From assembly GCF_900699765.1 (NCBI RefSeq), contig NZ_CAADHO010000005.1:248001-312000 (forward strand): a DNA stretch of 64,000 nucleotides, written 5' to 3'. A model generated the notes under the pieces. That model was not told the DNA's origin, made no database searches, and worked only from the letters and a program-made list of their open reading frames with translations. The position numbers and the translations under genes were made by a program. This document shows positions 55,901-64,000 of the stretch, in pieces; position 1 is the stretch's first letter, and each line of letters begins with the position of its first letter. Source of the DNA: Desulfoluna butyratoxydans (GTDB taxonomy: Bacteria; Desulfobacterota; Desulfobacteria; Desulfobacterales; Desulfolunaceae).

Positions 55901-58900
55901 ACCTTTTTTAAACGGGTCGAATCCGTACATGTTTTCAGCTCATTTTCGAGTTGAGTGTAAAGCTCATCCTTAACCAGTTCCCCTGTCTCGACATCGTACA
56001 CACCTTTTCCAAAGAGAGATTGCCCGAGGATAGCGATCACCACATCATTTTTGAGCCGGTCATACTTTTTGGCCATGAACTCTGCCATCTGGGTGCCCAT
56101 CACATCCCGTGTCGAGACCCCATCCACAACCATCCGAAACTCTTCACCGTCGAATCGTTCCAGAATGCTGATATCCCTTTCATAGGCATACACCCTGAAC
56201 GCCTTCACGACACTGGGATTCGAGTAATTGTGGTTCAGGATATGTTGAATCCCTCGGGTCTTGCCGGAATCAATTCCCTCAGTGTGAGTCCACTCTGCAA
56301 GAAGTTCTTCGACCTTATCGTCAATATCTGAAAGGGTTCCAGCCCCGGCACTGACAAGATCAGTCACACTGGCCTTCAGCCCATCATCTTCGCTCATGGC
56401 ATGGGACAGGTTCTTTACGATGCCGGTGCCCTTGATCTCCGGCATGGCAAGGATCTCTTCAGATACTTCACCTTCGAAATCATACTGAGTGTCCTTACCA
56501 TTGGTAAGAAACCAAACGTCCTTGATGGCTTTTTCTTCGTTAACGACCTGGCCGTCGGCATCGGTGACAAACTCACCCTGAGCATCTGCTTTTTTCTGGG
56601 TAAAGGTGGAGGCGTGGGAGATGTTGTTGTACTCCTCAAGGTTCGAAATCTCATCAGCACCAAGATTGATGGACTTGATGTTGAGTTCAGAAAGGGTCTT
56701 CAACTCATCAGCCTGGGTGATCCCGTCCTGATTGGTGTCCATCCAGACCCTCAGGGAGCTGAACACCGCATCTTTTTTATCGATAACACCATCATAATTG
56801 CCGTCGTGCTCGGAAAGGGCCTGAAAACCGTCCTGGGCGACCTCACCCTGATTGTTTTTCGTATGGTTCCCGAAAAGTTCGTTGCCGGAATCAATGACCC
56901 CGTTGGCGTCTCGATCAAGGGCAAGGATGCCGTCCCCCGCCTCAGCCCATCCGGTTCTCTCCCTAAAGCCGTCTCCGTTCAGGTCAAAGTAGGTTGTGGT
57001 GTCAAACATGGAAACCGAGGTTGTGCCGTTGCCGTTCAGGTCAAGGACAAGGGGTGAAGAGAAGTTTTGCCCCTCTTCTTCTTCTTTTTTCTTTTTGAGA
57101 TGGATACCGAGAGCATTGTCAGTATAATTTTTAATCCTTAGGGTCTCTCCATCTTTATTAACAGTCAGGATTCCACCATTTAACTTATACTCTTCTCCAT
57201 TGGTACCTCTATAAATATTTGAGCCTTCCTCTTTCTGTTCTCCGCCGCTCAATGTAATCCCGCCGAAATGAACTGTCCCCTTGGAATCGGAATCCTCAAT
57301 CGTATCTCCGTCACCGGCATTATAGGTATCAAAACCACTTTCACCAAAAAGACTATCAGCCCCGGCACCACCTATTAGCGTATCATTATCATCTCCACCT
57401 GTTAGAGTATCGTCCCCTTCATCACCGACAAGGGTATCGTTTCCCTTTCCACCGGTTAAGGTATCTTTCTTATCGCCGCCATAAAGAGAATCATGGCCGT
57501 CACTACCCTTAATGGCATCTTCGCCATCCTCTCCATATATGGTGAGTCCCCCGTTTATATTGGCACCGCTGGCAGAAACCGTATCATTTCCCTCTCCAAG
57601 TTGAATCGTACCAACACCTGAAATATCCGCATTATCAAACGTCAGGGTATCATCATCACCACCGGTATTGACCGATCCCAACTCACTAATTGTTGAGCCA
57701 GAAAAATTATAGACATCTTCACCGCTTCCACCGTTAATACTTCCAATATTCTGGATAGTGGCATCATTAAAACTTAAAGTATTGTTTCCATGTCCGGCAT
57801 TGATTGCCCCAATATTACTTATACTTGCACCATTAAAAATAAACAGGTCTTTGTCTGTAAACAGTAAACTACCGTCATTACCGCCCTTTAAAGTACCAAT
57901 AGAAACACCGGTAGATTGGGAAAAATCGACACGGTTATCACCATCCCCTGTTGCTAACATGTCAATGGTCAGATTGGTTGCATTGGAAAACTGAAAATCA
58001 TCGTTACCTTTACCGCCTGTAATCCCTTCAACATGCCCACCCTGCATACCGCTTGCGATAATCTTATTTTTCCCATTACCGACTTGGATCGAATCAATCG
58101 ATTTAATGTCGGCACTACTCAGCTTAATGGTATCTTGCCCAGCACCACCTGTTATTTCACGGATGAGATCAGACGTAGCCCCACTCAAATCAAGGGTGTT
58201 CGGCCCATCACCAAGATCAATGGTTCCGATTGTATTGATTATCGAGTTTGAAAGGTCAAAATTGTTCTCAGACCCACCACCCAAAAGCGATTCAAGTTTT
58301 TCGCCGACAGCGCCCTTCAATGAAGCTTTTTCAAAACCGCCTCCAAACTCAATTTTTTCGATGGTATCGAATTTGGAGTCTTCAAGTTTAATATTGTAAC
58401 CGGCACCCATAGAGACAATATTCTCAATACCCTTCAACTCTATACAACTTAAATCGATCTCACGTTTCTCGCCTGTCCCATGACTGATAGTGTCAACACC
58501 ATCCCCGCCATCTATAAGCCCTAATGCCCCATCATGTTTTTTATCATCTAAAAACAGCTTATCATCCTGGGCGCCGAGTTGAATTTCACTAATGTTCTTT
58601 AATTCTGTTTCCGACAAATCAATATGATCAGCCAACTCGGTACCGGCAACAATATTTTTTCCTTCTTTCCCATCGATCAACTCAACCCGTTGATCATCTG
58701 AACTAAAAATGCCTGTTTCTATCTTTGCGAACTGGTAAAGCCGAATTGTATCGTCTTTTTTTCCCCCTTCAATGCGGTCTTCTCCGTCGCCACCTATAAA
58801 CGTATCATAGGCAGCATCTTCGCCCTGAACGAAGAAAACATCATCACCGTCGCCACCCTCCATGGTATCCTGGCCTTGGCCACCTTCGATATAGTCGTCA

Positions 58901-60072
58901 CCATAATATCCAAAAATCTCATCATCACCTCCAAGGCCATAAAGATGGTCATTGTACATACCACCTTCGATCTTATCGTCTCCGGCATCGTCATTTTCTG
59001 TGGCAAAAGTATACTTTCTGATTTTATCTGCCAGATACGCCGGATTTCTTGCGGCATGGGCATAGTGCCTCTGGTTGTATCCATTCCCGTTTTTTTTTAA
59101 GGCAATATCTTCAAATAAAATCGTTTCTTTTTCATCAAAAACTCGTTCACCAGGATTCATGCTGTAATATAAAAACCTCGCACGATCCTTCTTATAATTC
59201 TCACTGAAATCATCAGGATTCAATTCAAGTGTATTTTTTTCTTTTTCTGTTATATATGGTGCAAGATGCTGCATGGCAAAAAGAGCACCTTTATCATCGG
59301 TAAGTCCATACAGCTGATCAAGACTCTTTCCGATATAATTATGTATACGATCCACATCAGATCCCTGGCGCTTAAAATCAAAATCTATTTCTAGCTTCCT
59401 TAGAATGACCTCAAACAGATTTTCATCAGGGTAGCTCTCGAAGTTGGTTTCTACGTAAAAGGCCGGAATATCGCCATCAACAATCTTAAAAGTTAATATT
59501 TGATTCGTCGAATCGCTTTCACTCTTAAGAGACCATCTGTCAAAGTCCTTAACAAACTCCCAATTCTCTTCAAGAAATTCTTGTAAAGGAGAAGCGCATG
59601 TAATGACAATTGATTCATCATCTTGAGCTTGAAAAATTGCATTTTTATCAGCCACGCCATCAAAGCCATCACTAACGACCTGATTTACAAGGTTTCCTGC
59701 AGCCCAGAGGAACAGGACTTCCGTCCCGAAAGCCAAGCCCAATGACCCTACAGCCATTCCCGCGATAGCAGAGCCTGCATTGCCGACCAAAAACTTAATG
59801 AAACTCTCTCCAGTCATATCGCTCGTAATAGCAAATGATATGCCTGTTATCGTGCCCCCCTCATACAAAGAAAAAACAAATTCCCTCTTAAATTCTGCCA
59901 TCTTTGAAATAGGCTTGGGTAATAATTGTCCTGACAGAGAGCCTACAACAGCAGCGGTAAGCATCATAATTTGCTCTACTGTGAAACTGACATTATTAAC
60001 TAAAGCTTCCTCTCTGATCGCATCCGCAATCTCCTGATTTTGATCAAAACATTGGGTGTAAAAGTCGTTCAT
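46990..60072 (-). CDS. Giant RTX (haemolysin-type calcium-binding) secreted protein, 4360 aa
   Basis: Residues 1-350 are unique, with a Gly/Ala-rich hydrophobic stretch (about 85-150) that could insert in membranes. Nonapeptide GGxGxDxUx repeats begin at about 360; residues 445-835 form a regular beta-helix-like region with repeated I-x-x-I-x-x-G-x-G-x-N units. An EF-hand-like segment lies at about 1005-1060 (LDLNGNGTTSVSMFD and FDLNGDGFRERTGW), then a helical domain to 1440. Residues 1445-4300 hold about 17 modules, each an RTX block followed by a haemolysin-related domain (GDGHDTI ... DTLxFGEGI ... IExIxFxDGTxW). The C-terminus should be the type I signal. It overlaps the upstream gene by 4 nt. 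A large adhesin or toxin bound to the surface is likely. Confidence 0.92.
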   Translation of the reverse strand: MNDFYTQCFDQNQEIADAIREEALVNNVSFTVEQIMMLTAAVVGSLSGQLLPKPISKMAEFKREFVFSLYEGGTITGISFAITSDMTGESFIKFLVGNAGSAIAGMAVGSLGLAFGTEVLFLWAAGNLVNQVVSDGFDGVADKNAIFQAQDDESIVITCASPLQEFLEENWEFVKDFDRWSLKSESDSTNQILTFKIVDGDIPAFYVETNFESYPDENLFEVILRKLEIDFDFKRQGSDVDRIHNYIGKSLDQLYGLTDDKGALFAMQHLAPYITEKEKNTLELNPDDFSENYKKDRARFLYYSMNPGERVFDEKETILFEDIALKKNGNGYNQRHYAHAARNPAYLADKIRKYTFATENDDAGDDKIEGGMYNDHLYGLGGDDEIFGYYGDDYIEGGQGQDTMEGGDGDDVFFVQGEDAAYDTFIGGDGEDRIEGGKKDDTIRLYQFAKIETGIFSSDDQRVELIDGKEGKNIVAGTELADHIDLSETELKNISEIQLGAQDDKLFLDDKKHDGALGLIDGGDGVDTISHGTGEKREIDLSCIELKGIENIVSMGAGYNIKLEDSKFDTIEKIEFGGGFEKASLKGAVGEKLESLLGGGSENNFDLSNSIINTIGTIDLGDGPNTLDLSGATSDLIREITGGAGQDTIKLSSADIKSIDSIQVGNGKNKIIASGMQGGHVEGITGGKGNDDFQFSNATNLTIDMLATGDGDNRVDFSQSTGVSIGTLKGGNDGSLLFTDKDLFIFNGASISNIGAINAGHGNNTLSFNDATIQNIGSINGGSGEDVYNFSGSTISELGSVNTGGDDDTLTFDNADISGVGTIQLGEGNDTVSASGANINGGLTIYGEDGEDAIKGSDGHDSLYGGDKKDTLTGGKGNDTLVGDEGDDTLTGGDDNDTLIGGAGADSLFGESGFDTYNAGDGDTIEDSDSKGTVHFGGITLSGGEQKEEGSNIYRGTNGEEYKLNGGILTVNKDGETLRIKNYTDNALGIHLKKKKEEEEGQNFSSPLVLDLNGNGTTSVSMFDTTTYFDLNGDGFRERTGWAEAGDGILALDRDANGVIDSGNELFGNHTKNNQGEVAQDGFQALSEHDGNYDGVIDKKDAVFSSLRVWMDTNQDGITQADELKTLSELNIKSINLGADEISNLEEYNNISHASTFTQKKADAQGEFVTDADGQVVNEEKAIKDVWFLTNGKDTQYDFEGEVSEEILAMPEIKGTGIVKNLSHAMSEDDGLKASVTDLVSAGAGTLSDIDDKVEELLAEWTHTEGIDSGKTRGIQHILNHNYSNPSVVKAFRVYAYERDISILERFDGEEFRMVVDGVSTRDVMGTQMAEFMAKKYDRLKNDVVIAILGQSLFGKGVYDVETGELVKDELYTQLENELKTCTDSTRLKKVANLFGVMLNRYNMAVFDHMDASVLNVASVQNLLSEENIALAVDSEGNVSGRVHEKVFFGDGDDFISGSGSRDIIYGGAGSDIITGGDDHDIVYGGAGDDTIEGGAGSDILYGGDGNDILKTGDGYGHDILVGGHGDDTLTGSRRSSTYVYTYGDGHDTIIDSGQVGNTGDRIEFNGIYSEDIKLELSGNDLILWIRDAAGDPSDYSKSSIRIVDAFGKGTIESFAFEDTTIKWEDFLGKLGNGDTGYTYDLSDGEMVVRDIGGQDQLVFGEGISSDQLIFRSIKDTGALVIAIAEQGVPFNNLTHRIIFEGGLRDNCCIETFAFEDGTVLHLDEIPQLHQPTIGDDYIRISGSGLSEVDGRGGDDVIVGCDSNDTLIGNVGNDMLIGGLGDDTYQFNRGDGHDEIFEHKDGGADTLKFGENITFDDLKIVQQNDDLYIGLKEEGIEFDALSDKVVVRGWLRNGCVLETLAFADGTELSMANVFSSIDLTLDGDNNLIYGQETDDTIVGTDNSDIVMSIGGNDVISGGDGDDHLYGGKGNDTLSGNSGRDFLSGGQGDDAYVFHSGDGLAHIIDDGGSDRLVFSEDITPDDLKVRWVQGGKDIQITFVGNEADSIYLTNWYNSETRIEFFEFSDGTAWNATQVLDRMGSASDDVYIGFKGVDNILSAGSGDDIVTTTEGDDQIHGGGGDDALDTGAGDDLLHGGTGNDFLWGGLGNDVYFFNRGDGRDTIIDSSIGSAEMTGNDILRFGEGIQKEELIFQKGEGNSLCIGVRPVGGGTVPFNELSDVVTIADWFVKSFRVESIVFSDTDETMTVADIMMELATDGDDTLKALEEGSRLIGRKGNDCLVGNMGDDTLLGDEGDDTLSGGHGNDSLIGGKGNDILEGGRGNDTYHFRLGDGHDTIRNDDRQSGRFDSLVFGEGILSEHIIIQRSGNDLELSICNTEDSVVISGFFIGDGYRGFALDEIRFEDGTVWGVGDIRHLVLKGSESSDEIVGYDVDDVITGLGGDDHIMARAGDDTISGGKGDDILDGGAGDDTYQFALGDGHDTIVKHRYDNGYHDTIKLSEGISENDIALIRDNNNLVLTVGTAGDQIVVSDFFYGDDFEIDEILFSDGTSWDAEHIKALVLLGSSGDDHLLGYESDDILKGNGGSDFLHGYAGNDVLTGGKGDDRLYGGDGGDTYHFAQGDGTDRIHDESYSGETGRIDVLKLGAGLQPDAVNISTVDGKDLVLDFGGDDQVTIENYFYGQNRIEEIHFNGGDVWTFGDVLSKVSTQPTEGDDTIIGFVCDETLVGLSGDDSLHGGAGDDILIGGAGDDTLHGDKGADTYHFEKGFGRDTIKNGVFETIGATQYHDSSERNKDVIRFGSGISPDDVELAKSWQHLIISFKNSSDHLTVYRHFAIEDHNPDRPRVTYEIKAITFDDGTVWDQNRINELILTCTETDDFIRGHETDDYISGLGGKDHLEGEYGDDTIFGGDGDDVIFGGEGNDILNGDSGNDTLRGGLGNDLLDGGAGDDTFDGGAGVDTIVFGGGAGNDTVEYIQNEDIISVVSGWGIQDVNIIRSSDDLVISSLDGEDSLTVTDYFLLEGGCGSPDGDAQIKFADGDVLSVELIRQLLFEQNTFTLGDDQINGDKEDNNFDGLSGNDTINGDHGNDTLSGGEGDDILNGGNGDDTIHAGQGNDKANGGDGVDQIHGGLGDDHIDGGDGNDELFGDEEQDVLLGGMGDDTLNGGAGDDTLIGGMGDDHLFGGDGNDTLYGTKDIYYGEVDWFEGGKGNDIFYGSTGRDVYRFNLGDGQDIIRESTADYEGSDDAYVPDRIAFGEGIVADDIEFVRQGDDLVLNISGGADRITVENWFSSTSNRFKIEEIVFQDGTTLSGEEVERNAVVMGSDGDDQLAGHHDYDETIFAGNGNDTVWGGLGNDAIHGGENNDSLYGGNGNGAGSGDDVLFGDDGNDRLMGEDGNDTLIGGAGDDQYVFSPGFGKDVIDNIGGGVDWIVFTNGLTQDKLVFSQDGNNLVIQVTDSTDQVTVKDWFKGDEYKVDYIQPDGGHGISASSIEGMIGNGNTGGGDTGDDGLPEESTFDEVRTGTDAGEQLAGTTGADLLKGLSGDDYLFGYGGNDWLLGGAGNDYFEAGDGDDHLLGGEGNDDLSGQAGNDYLFGGGGDDTYFFNPGFGQDVIDNSGGGIDWILFAPSLCLDDPVLVGGGDSPVLEDNIASSEDDPISEIQDLFLFVKDGDNLVIQVKDSTDQITVKDWFKGDEYKVDYIQLDGGYGISASSVEGILQGDPGGDEPGEEGIPSEDTFDTVKKGTEAGEQLTGTSGADLLKGLDGDDQLFSFAGNDWLVGGKGNDYLDAGEGDDHLLGGEGNDQLGGEAGADELIGGIGDDKYVYKAGGGQDTIDNTGGGYDGVFFTEGIGRDRLTYSRDNDDLLITLDGDAGNSVRVKNHFLGGDWAIDYVQPDDGGALLTGEDIEGLIDGGSSGGDTPPGPQTGGDDTLTGSAAAEILVGGAGNDTLVAGGGNDLLIGGAGDDAYVFSSGSVVIDSTGGGTDTLRFAGGITFSQVGSGLTKSGDDLILNVSGTSDQVTLKGFFLGGDNLVETIAFDTGGQITADQVFGAFGLAVPTPPAGFDQTVSGTTGNDPALDGGTGRDLIQGGTGDDTLNGQAADDRLEGGSGNDTLRGGLGNDVLVGGRGDDTYRFAAGDGQDVIDGTGGGVDALEFEGIDFNQVASGLSKYGDDLILNVSGSTDKVTLKDFFKGGDAAIDTVRFASGGAISKAQIFGAFGLSDPDPQGSPVYAGLPDERSYGTVVAASSESHRILGSSDDDFLDGGSGDDHLIGNGGNDCLLGGDGNDTYHFAAGDGSDLIFNQSGNSAGDTDTLVFEGGITNENLWFSQDGDNLVIDVIGSEDQVVVSDWYDGDAAKLDDISTAGFALASENVATLVNAMAQFGAPPAGNASLPQAVRDELAPVLAVSWQAV

Positions 60073-61331
60073 CTCGCCTCCTCAAGTATATTTTTCAATT
60101 CATCCCGATAAACAAACTCAACGTCATCTTTTGATTCAAAAAAACAGAAGTGATCTTGTTTACTAACAACAACATATTGTTCCTCTGGGAAATCGCGCTC
60201 ACAGATATGTCTAAGAAGATAGTGACCTGAAGATCCAATGGACCCATAAAGCGCACTTTTATAAAGAAGCTTGGCTTGTTTTCTATTTCTATCTTTGTAT
60301 TGAAGAAAAGGATTTCGCTCCGGGTCTTCTGACATGGAATTCAGGTATTCTTCATACAGCCTTTCCACCAATGGGTGGTCACAACGGAACTCCCCGGTGA
60401 TCACCAACGAAAGTGTGAGGTTTTGAAGAATATTCATGAGTGCTTCCTGTCGGCATGCCGGTACCCAACTGTACCTTCCCTTCACTTCATCTTCATAGCC
60501 ATTCTCTGCCCAAACACTCTCAACATTATCCAGCCAAACGAACAATTCGTACAACTTACCCATCAACCCAGGATCTTTTCGCCTTAACGTTCCTCCGCCA
60601 AATAATTTTCCAGTATAATGACTCTGCAGAATTGAATAATAAGACGCAAGATTTGGGTATCCCAAGGCGTACAGACGAATCATCCGCTTGTCCTGGTATT
60701 CGTTAGAGGCCATGCCTTGTAAAGAAGACCAACAAGAGTCCAGTAATGCGACCATTTTTGGTTCATATCTATAACTCGTTACAAAATAGGGCCGATCTTT
60801 TTTCCTCGTGTAATGGTATAAAAACCACTGATTCTTCCAAACATATCTTTCCCCATCATTTTTCGGGAGATACGTCACACCCATCTTATAAATAGCTCTC
60901 AGTAAAAGGGTATAAGGGTAGTTCAAAGGGTTTTCCGGATGAAGATACTGCCCTATAACCATACGATGGGAATTGACAACCTGTCCTGCCACCCAGTACT
61001 CTTTCGCCTCATAGTACGAATTATCGTCACGCATCCATTGAGAACGCTGGTAGACATAGATCAAGCTCAAAAAGACCGTGCATCCTATCATAAGCTTTTT
61101 GGCAAGCTGAGGATTACGATACGACCACGACGGAGGACTCACCACTTCGTCCGGTGCAGGTCCAGCGCCCTGGATCCAATTCTTTTCCGCGATAGAGTAG
61201 CGCGCCTTGTATAGGACTGTACGTAACAGCAGGATTGTCAAGTAACCCAGATAAAGCATCCCCAGAGTTACCCCCACACAACCGGCAAGAAGTAATAGAC
61301 TCGCAAAAAAATGAATTCCACCAAAATGCAT
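60069..61331 (-). CDS. Two-TM protein of unknown function, coupled to the RTX gene (420 aa)
   Basis: Residues about 8-38 and 80-96 are transmembrane segments; the region between is a basic cytoplasmic or periplasmic loop, and the remaining 320 residues are soluble and rich in Tyr, Arg and Trp (SQWMRDDNSYYEAKEYWVAGQVVNSHRM, GRYSWVPACRQEALMNILQNL). I recognise no family. Its stop overlaps the RTX start (ATGA), so the two are made together; it may be an immunity, chaperone or activation partner of the RTX protein. No HlyC-type acyltransferase motif was seen. Confidence 0.75.
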   Translation of the reverse strand: MHFGGIHFFASLLLLAGCVGVTLGMLYLGYLTILLLRTVLYKARYSIAEKNWIQGAGPAPDEVVSPPSWSYRNPQLAKKLMIGCTVFLSLIYVYQRSQWMRDDNSYYEAKEYWVAGQVVNSHRMVIGQYLHPENPLNYPYTLLLRAIYKMGVTYLPKNDGERYVWKNQWFLYHYTRKKDRPYFVTSYRYEPKMVALLDSCWSSLQGMASNEYQDKRMIRLYALGYPNLASYYSILQSHYTGKLFGGGTLRRKDPGLMGKLYELFVWLDNVESVWAENGYEDEVKGRYSWVPACRQEALMNILQNLTLSLVITGEFRCDHPLVERLYEEYLNSMSEDPERNPFLQYKDRNRKQAKLLYKSALYGSIGSSGHYLLRHICERDFPEEQYVVVSKQDHFCFFESKDDVEFVYRDELKNILEEAR

Positions 61332-61595
61332 GCAACACCTTTCAATGCCAATTTAAATATTAACTACATAATTGCCCACCTCTGTGATGCCCTCTTGGCT
61401 TACAAAAAGGCGAAGCATAGGAACGGAACCTAAATAAGTTTAACCCAATAAAGCTGCTTATCACATACACGACTTTACCGAGGAACGAGGAAAATCGTGG
61501 GTGTGACCGGAAAGTTTTTGCGGAGTTTTTTTCAAAAAATGACCCACCGGAAGCATTTTTATAAAACTTATCGTGTGCTCATTCCCTAAACCCCG
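61332..61595. other. Intergenic region upstream of the RTX operon
   Basis: 264 nt with no gene. It should contain the promoter of the unknown protein/RTX pair; I see no clear -10/-35 or operator. Confidence 0.4.
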
Positions 61596-63014
61596 TCACC
61601 TCTCTTTCAAGCTTTCATCCACCCCCCTTAAAAAAGGAGTCAAAAAAAACTCAATGACCCGGCGTTTGCCGGTTTTCACTTCAGCTGTGACGCTCATGTC
61701 CGGCGAGAGTCGCACCGGTCTACCGTCGACCTGTATATGTTGATTTTCCATGGAAACCTTCACGGGAAAAAGAATCCGGCCGTCTTCGAACTCCTCTGCG
61801 TCCATGGATATATGCCTCACGGTGCCTTCAATCATGCCGAATTTGGTGTAGGGAAAGCTGTCCACTTTGACTTTTACGGCCTGGCCGTTCTCAATGAACC
61901 CGATGTCCTTGTTTTCCACCATGGCTTCCACTTCAAGGCGCGTGTCCTTTGGGACGATGGTCAGCAAGGGGACAGCGGGCTGCACCACGGCCCCAATCGT
62001 GTGGACCTGGAGTTGCTGGACGATGCCCGCAACCGGGGCTGTGAGGATAAAATTCTTTTCCCGTTCACGGGCTTTGACGATGGCAGGACGAAGCCTGGCT
62101 GCACGGGCGCGGGCTTCGGTGAGTTCGGTGAGGCGCTCGGAAAGAAAGGATTCGCAAAACGAGGTTTTTCGTTTCTCCAGGGCGCTGATTTCAGCTGTGC
62201 ACCGGTTGATGGTGCTCTCTTCCACAGCCAATTGCTCGCGGGTGTTGACCAGCGTCTCTTTACTCCGCAGCCACTCCATGTGATCGATCAAACGAGACTC
62301 CTCGAGTTGACGATTCACTTTTTCCTCTTCCAGATACAGGGGGAGAAGGGTTGCGAGTTTTTTGACACGGGCGCGGGCTGAGACGGTTTCTGCTCGACAG
62401 GCTTTTATCTGCTCATCGTAATCGTCCACCTGGGCTGTAAACTGTCCCACCTGCCGATTGCACAAAACCTGATGCAGGAGAATCTCCTCCTCAAGGATCC
62501 CGCCTGAGAAGGCAACCTGCTTCACGGCCTCTCTTATGCCGGTACTGCGAACCGAAAGGCCTGACTTCAATGCTTTGAGAACCTCTTCGGCCCGGCAGCT
62601 GATGAGGACGTCTTGGAGGTATTCCTGGGTCACCTGCTCCAGGTCGCTGGTGCGCTCCGTGGGATCCAGCCGGATCAACTCCTGGCCCTTTTCCACGTAT
62701 TGCCCCTCTTCAACGAGGATGGACTCCACCTTGGCCATGTCAAGGCTCTCGACCTTTTTGATATGCCCCAGGGGAATTAATTTGCCCCGGGCAACGGCCT
62801 CAATGTTCATCCTGCCGAAAATACAGAGAAGCAGCACAAGGACAAAAAGCGCACACAAGCTCAGGGCCACCGCACGCCCCGCCGGAGAGACCGGAGTCTC
62901 CAGGATTTCAACGGCAGCAGGCAGAAACTCCACCTCAAATCCTTCCCTGGGGGCCTGTTCTTTCTCTTTTTCCAGGCGAACCGCTTCCCTGAAAATGCGA
63001 ATCCAGCTCATCAT
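61596..63014 (-). CDS. HlyD-family type I secretion periplasmic adaptor (472 aa)
   Basis: One transmembrane helix at residues about 45-67 ([20 protein letters not shown]), then [48 protein letters not shown] (lipoyl half-motif). Long coiled coils span residues about 100-300, followed by [22 protein letters not shown] and a beta-barrel ending [24 protein letters not shown], the HlyD signature. It spans the periplasm between the ABC exporter and the TolC protein. Its start overlaps the exporter stop by 4 nt. Confidence 0.92.
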   Translation of the reverse strand: MMSWIRIFREAVRLEKEKEQAPREGFEVEFLPAAVEILETPVSPAGRAVALSLCALFVLVLLLCIFGRMNIEAVARGKLIPLGHIKKVESLDMAKVESILVEEGQYVEKGQELIRLDPTERTSDLEQVTQEYLQDVLISCRAEEVLKALKSGLSVRSTGIREAVKQVAFSGGILEEEILLHQVLCNRQVGQFTAQVDDYDEQIKACRAETVSARARVKKLATLLPLYLEEEKVNRQLEESRLIDHMEWLRSKETLVNTREQLAVEESTINRCTAEISALEKRKTSFCESFLSERLTELTEARARAARLRPAIVKAREREKNFILTAPVAGIVQQLQVHTIGAVVQPAVPLLTIVPKDTRLEVEAMVENKDIGFIENGQAVKVKVDSFPYTKFGMIEGTVRHISMDAEEFEDGRILFPVKVSMENQHIQVDGRPVRLSPDMSVTAEVKTGKRRVIEFFLTPFLRGVDESLKER

Positions 63015-64000
63015 GCTGCCTTCCCTCCACTCTCCTGCCGTTTCCAGAGCTCCGCATAGCGACCTCCCCGAACCAGAAGTTCGCTATGGGAGCCGGATTC
63101 GATGAGCCGTCCGTTTTCCATGGTGATGATGCGATCCGCATACCTTACGGCCGTGAGGCGGTGAGCAATAATAAGAACGGTGCGCCCCCGTGCGATATGC
63201 TTCATGTTGTTCTGGATAATCTCTTCGGACTCATAGTCCAGGGCTGAGGTTGCTTCATCGAATATCAACAGGCGCGGATTGGTGGAGAGTGCCCGGGCAA
63301 TGGCGATGCGCTGCCGCTGTCCTCCGGACAGGCTGGAGCCCCTTTCTTCCACTAGGGTGTCGTAACCGAAGGGAAGTTCCAGAATAAATTCATGGGCTCC
63401 GGCCAGGCGCGCAGCCTGGATCACGCGCTCCATGGACATACCGGGGTCGGCCAGGGCGATATTCTCCCGAATGCTTCTGTTAAAGAGAGTATTCTCTTGT
63501 AGAACCACACCGATCTGCCTGCGCAGCCAGGAGGGATCAAGAAGGGAAATGTCCTGGCCGTCCAATAACACCCGTCCGTGCTCCGGCATGTAAAGGCGCT
63601 GGACCAGCTTTGTCAGGGTGGACTTGCCGGAGCCCGAGCGCCCCACAATGCCGATGGTCTGCCCCGGGCTTACCGAAAGGGAGAGATCATCCACAGCCAG
63701 GGGGCTCTTCGGTGTATACCGAAAGGAAACGTTTAAAAGGTCGATCTTGCCGGTGAGGGGTGGCATGCCCGGACGATCCAGTTTCACACTGGATTCAGGG
63801 GGTGAATTCAGCACATCCCCAAGGCGATCCAGGGAGATGCGAAACTGCTGAAAGTCCTGCCAGAGTTGAGCCAGACGAAGAATGGGTTGTGCTACCTGAC
63901 CGGAGAGCATGTTAAAGGCGATGAGCCCGCCGATGGTCAGCTCGCCACCGATGACAAGCTTGGCCCCGGTAAAAAGAAGCAACGCCCCCACCACCTTACT
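63011..64000 (-). CDS. HlyB-like type I secretion ABC exporter, partial (C-terminal part)
   Basis: The reading frame is open through the right edge; the first codons lie outside the window. Visible are the end of the transmembrane domain ([32 protein letters not shown]) and the full nucleotide-binding domain: Walker [14 protein letters not shown], signature [15 protein letters not shown], Walker [14 protein letters not shown] and switch His [10 protein letters not shown]. This ATPase drives export of the RTX protein. A C39-like N-terminal domain, if present, would be outside the window. Confidence 0.93.
   Translation of the reverse strand, partial: SKVVGALLLFTGAKLVIGGELTIGGLIAFNMLSGQVAQPILRLAQLWQDFQQFRISLDRLGDVLNSPPESSVKLDRPGMPPLTGKIDLLNVSFRYTPKSPLAVDDLSLSVSPGQTIGIVGRSGSGKSTLTKLVQRLYMPEHGRVLLDGQDISLLDPSWLRRQIGVVLQENTLFNRSIRENIALADPGMSMERVIQAARLAGAHEFILELPFGYDTLVEERGSSLSGGQRQRIAIARALSTNPRLLIFDEATSALDYESEEIIQNNMKHIARGRTVLIIAHRLTAVRYADRIITMENGRLIESGSHSELLVRGGRYAELWKRQESGGKAA

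Overview
The window looks like the chromosome of a Gram-negative bacterium, most likely a Desulfobacterota (deltaproteobacterial) anaerobe. This is inferred from the combination of a GC-rich core, a sigma-54 dependent locus, an alkyl-DHAP-synthase-like gene beside glycerol-3-phosphate dehydrogenase, an integron cassette block and a giant RTX/type I secretion locus; no rRNA or other taxonomic marker is present.

Region 1 (1-15.4 kb, minus strand) is a contractile injection system (CIS) gene set whose leading genes encode R-body (RebB-family) proteins. Reading in the direction of transcription: a sigma-54 activator of PspF size with its own terminator; a perfect -24/-12 promoter; ten small genes (nine RebB-like plus one coiled-coil protein); two unknown proteins of 710 and about 250 aa; a peptidoglycan-binding pesticin-like lysozyme; a DUF6765 putative metal-dependent hydrolase; a small membrane protein; a DUF4255/Pvc16 protein; an unknown 289-aa protein; sheath; two tube proteins; DUF5908; and the start of an Afp7-like protein that leaves the window. 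The remaining baseplate, spike and ATPase genes should lie to the left. This coupling of R-body and CIS genes is the most unusual system seen here.

Region 2 (15.8-27.2 kb) is chromosomal: an RluA-type pseudouridine synthase, a secreted EEP-fold nuclease/phosphatase, a membrane-anchored atypical protein kinase, and a glycerolipid locus (glpD and a FadR-type regulator on the minus strand, divergent from an FGGY kinase and an alkyl-DHAP-synthase-like flavoprotein, with a palindromic GntR-type operator between them).

Region 3 (27.2-45.1 kb) is accessory DNA. It opens with a 141-147 bp tandem repeat array, followed by AT-rich, mostly same-strand small genes separated by attC sites: an integron cassette array with no integrase in view (CALIN-like). 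Complementary R' and R'' boxes define the cassettes. Two attC sites are interrupted, on the opposite strand, by about 0.8-kb sequences that look like ORF-less group IIC-attC introns, and at least five further cassettes end in decayed 3' ends of the same element. A DUF1877 gene is a pseudogene. A sodium/proton antiporter-family gene lies within the block.

Region 4 (45.2-64 kb, minus strand) is a type I secretion locus: an ABC exporter (cut by the right edge), an HlyD adaptor, an unknown two-TM protein translationally coupled to a 4360-aa RTX protein with about 17 repeat modules, then a TolC-family outer-membrane protein.
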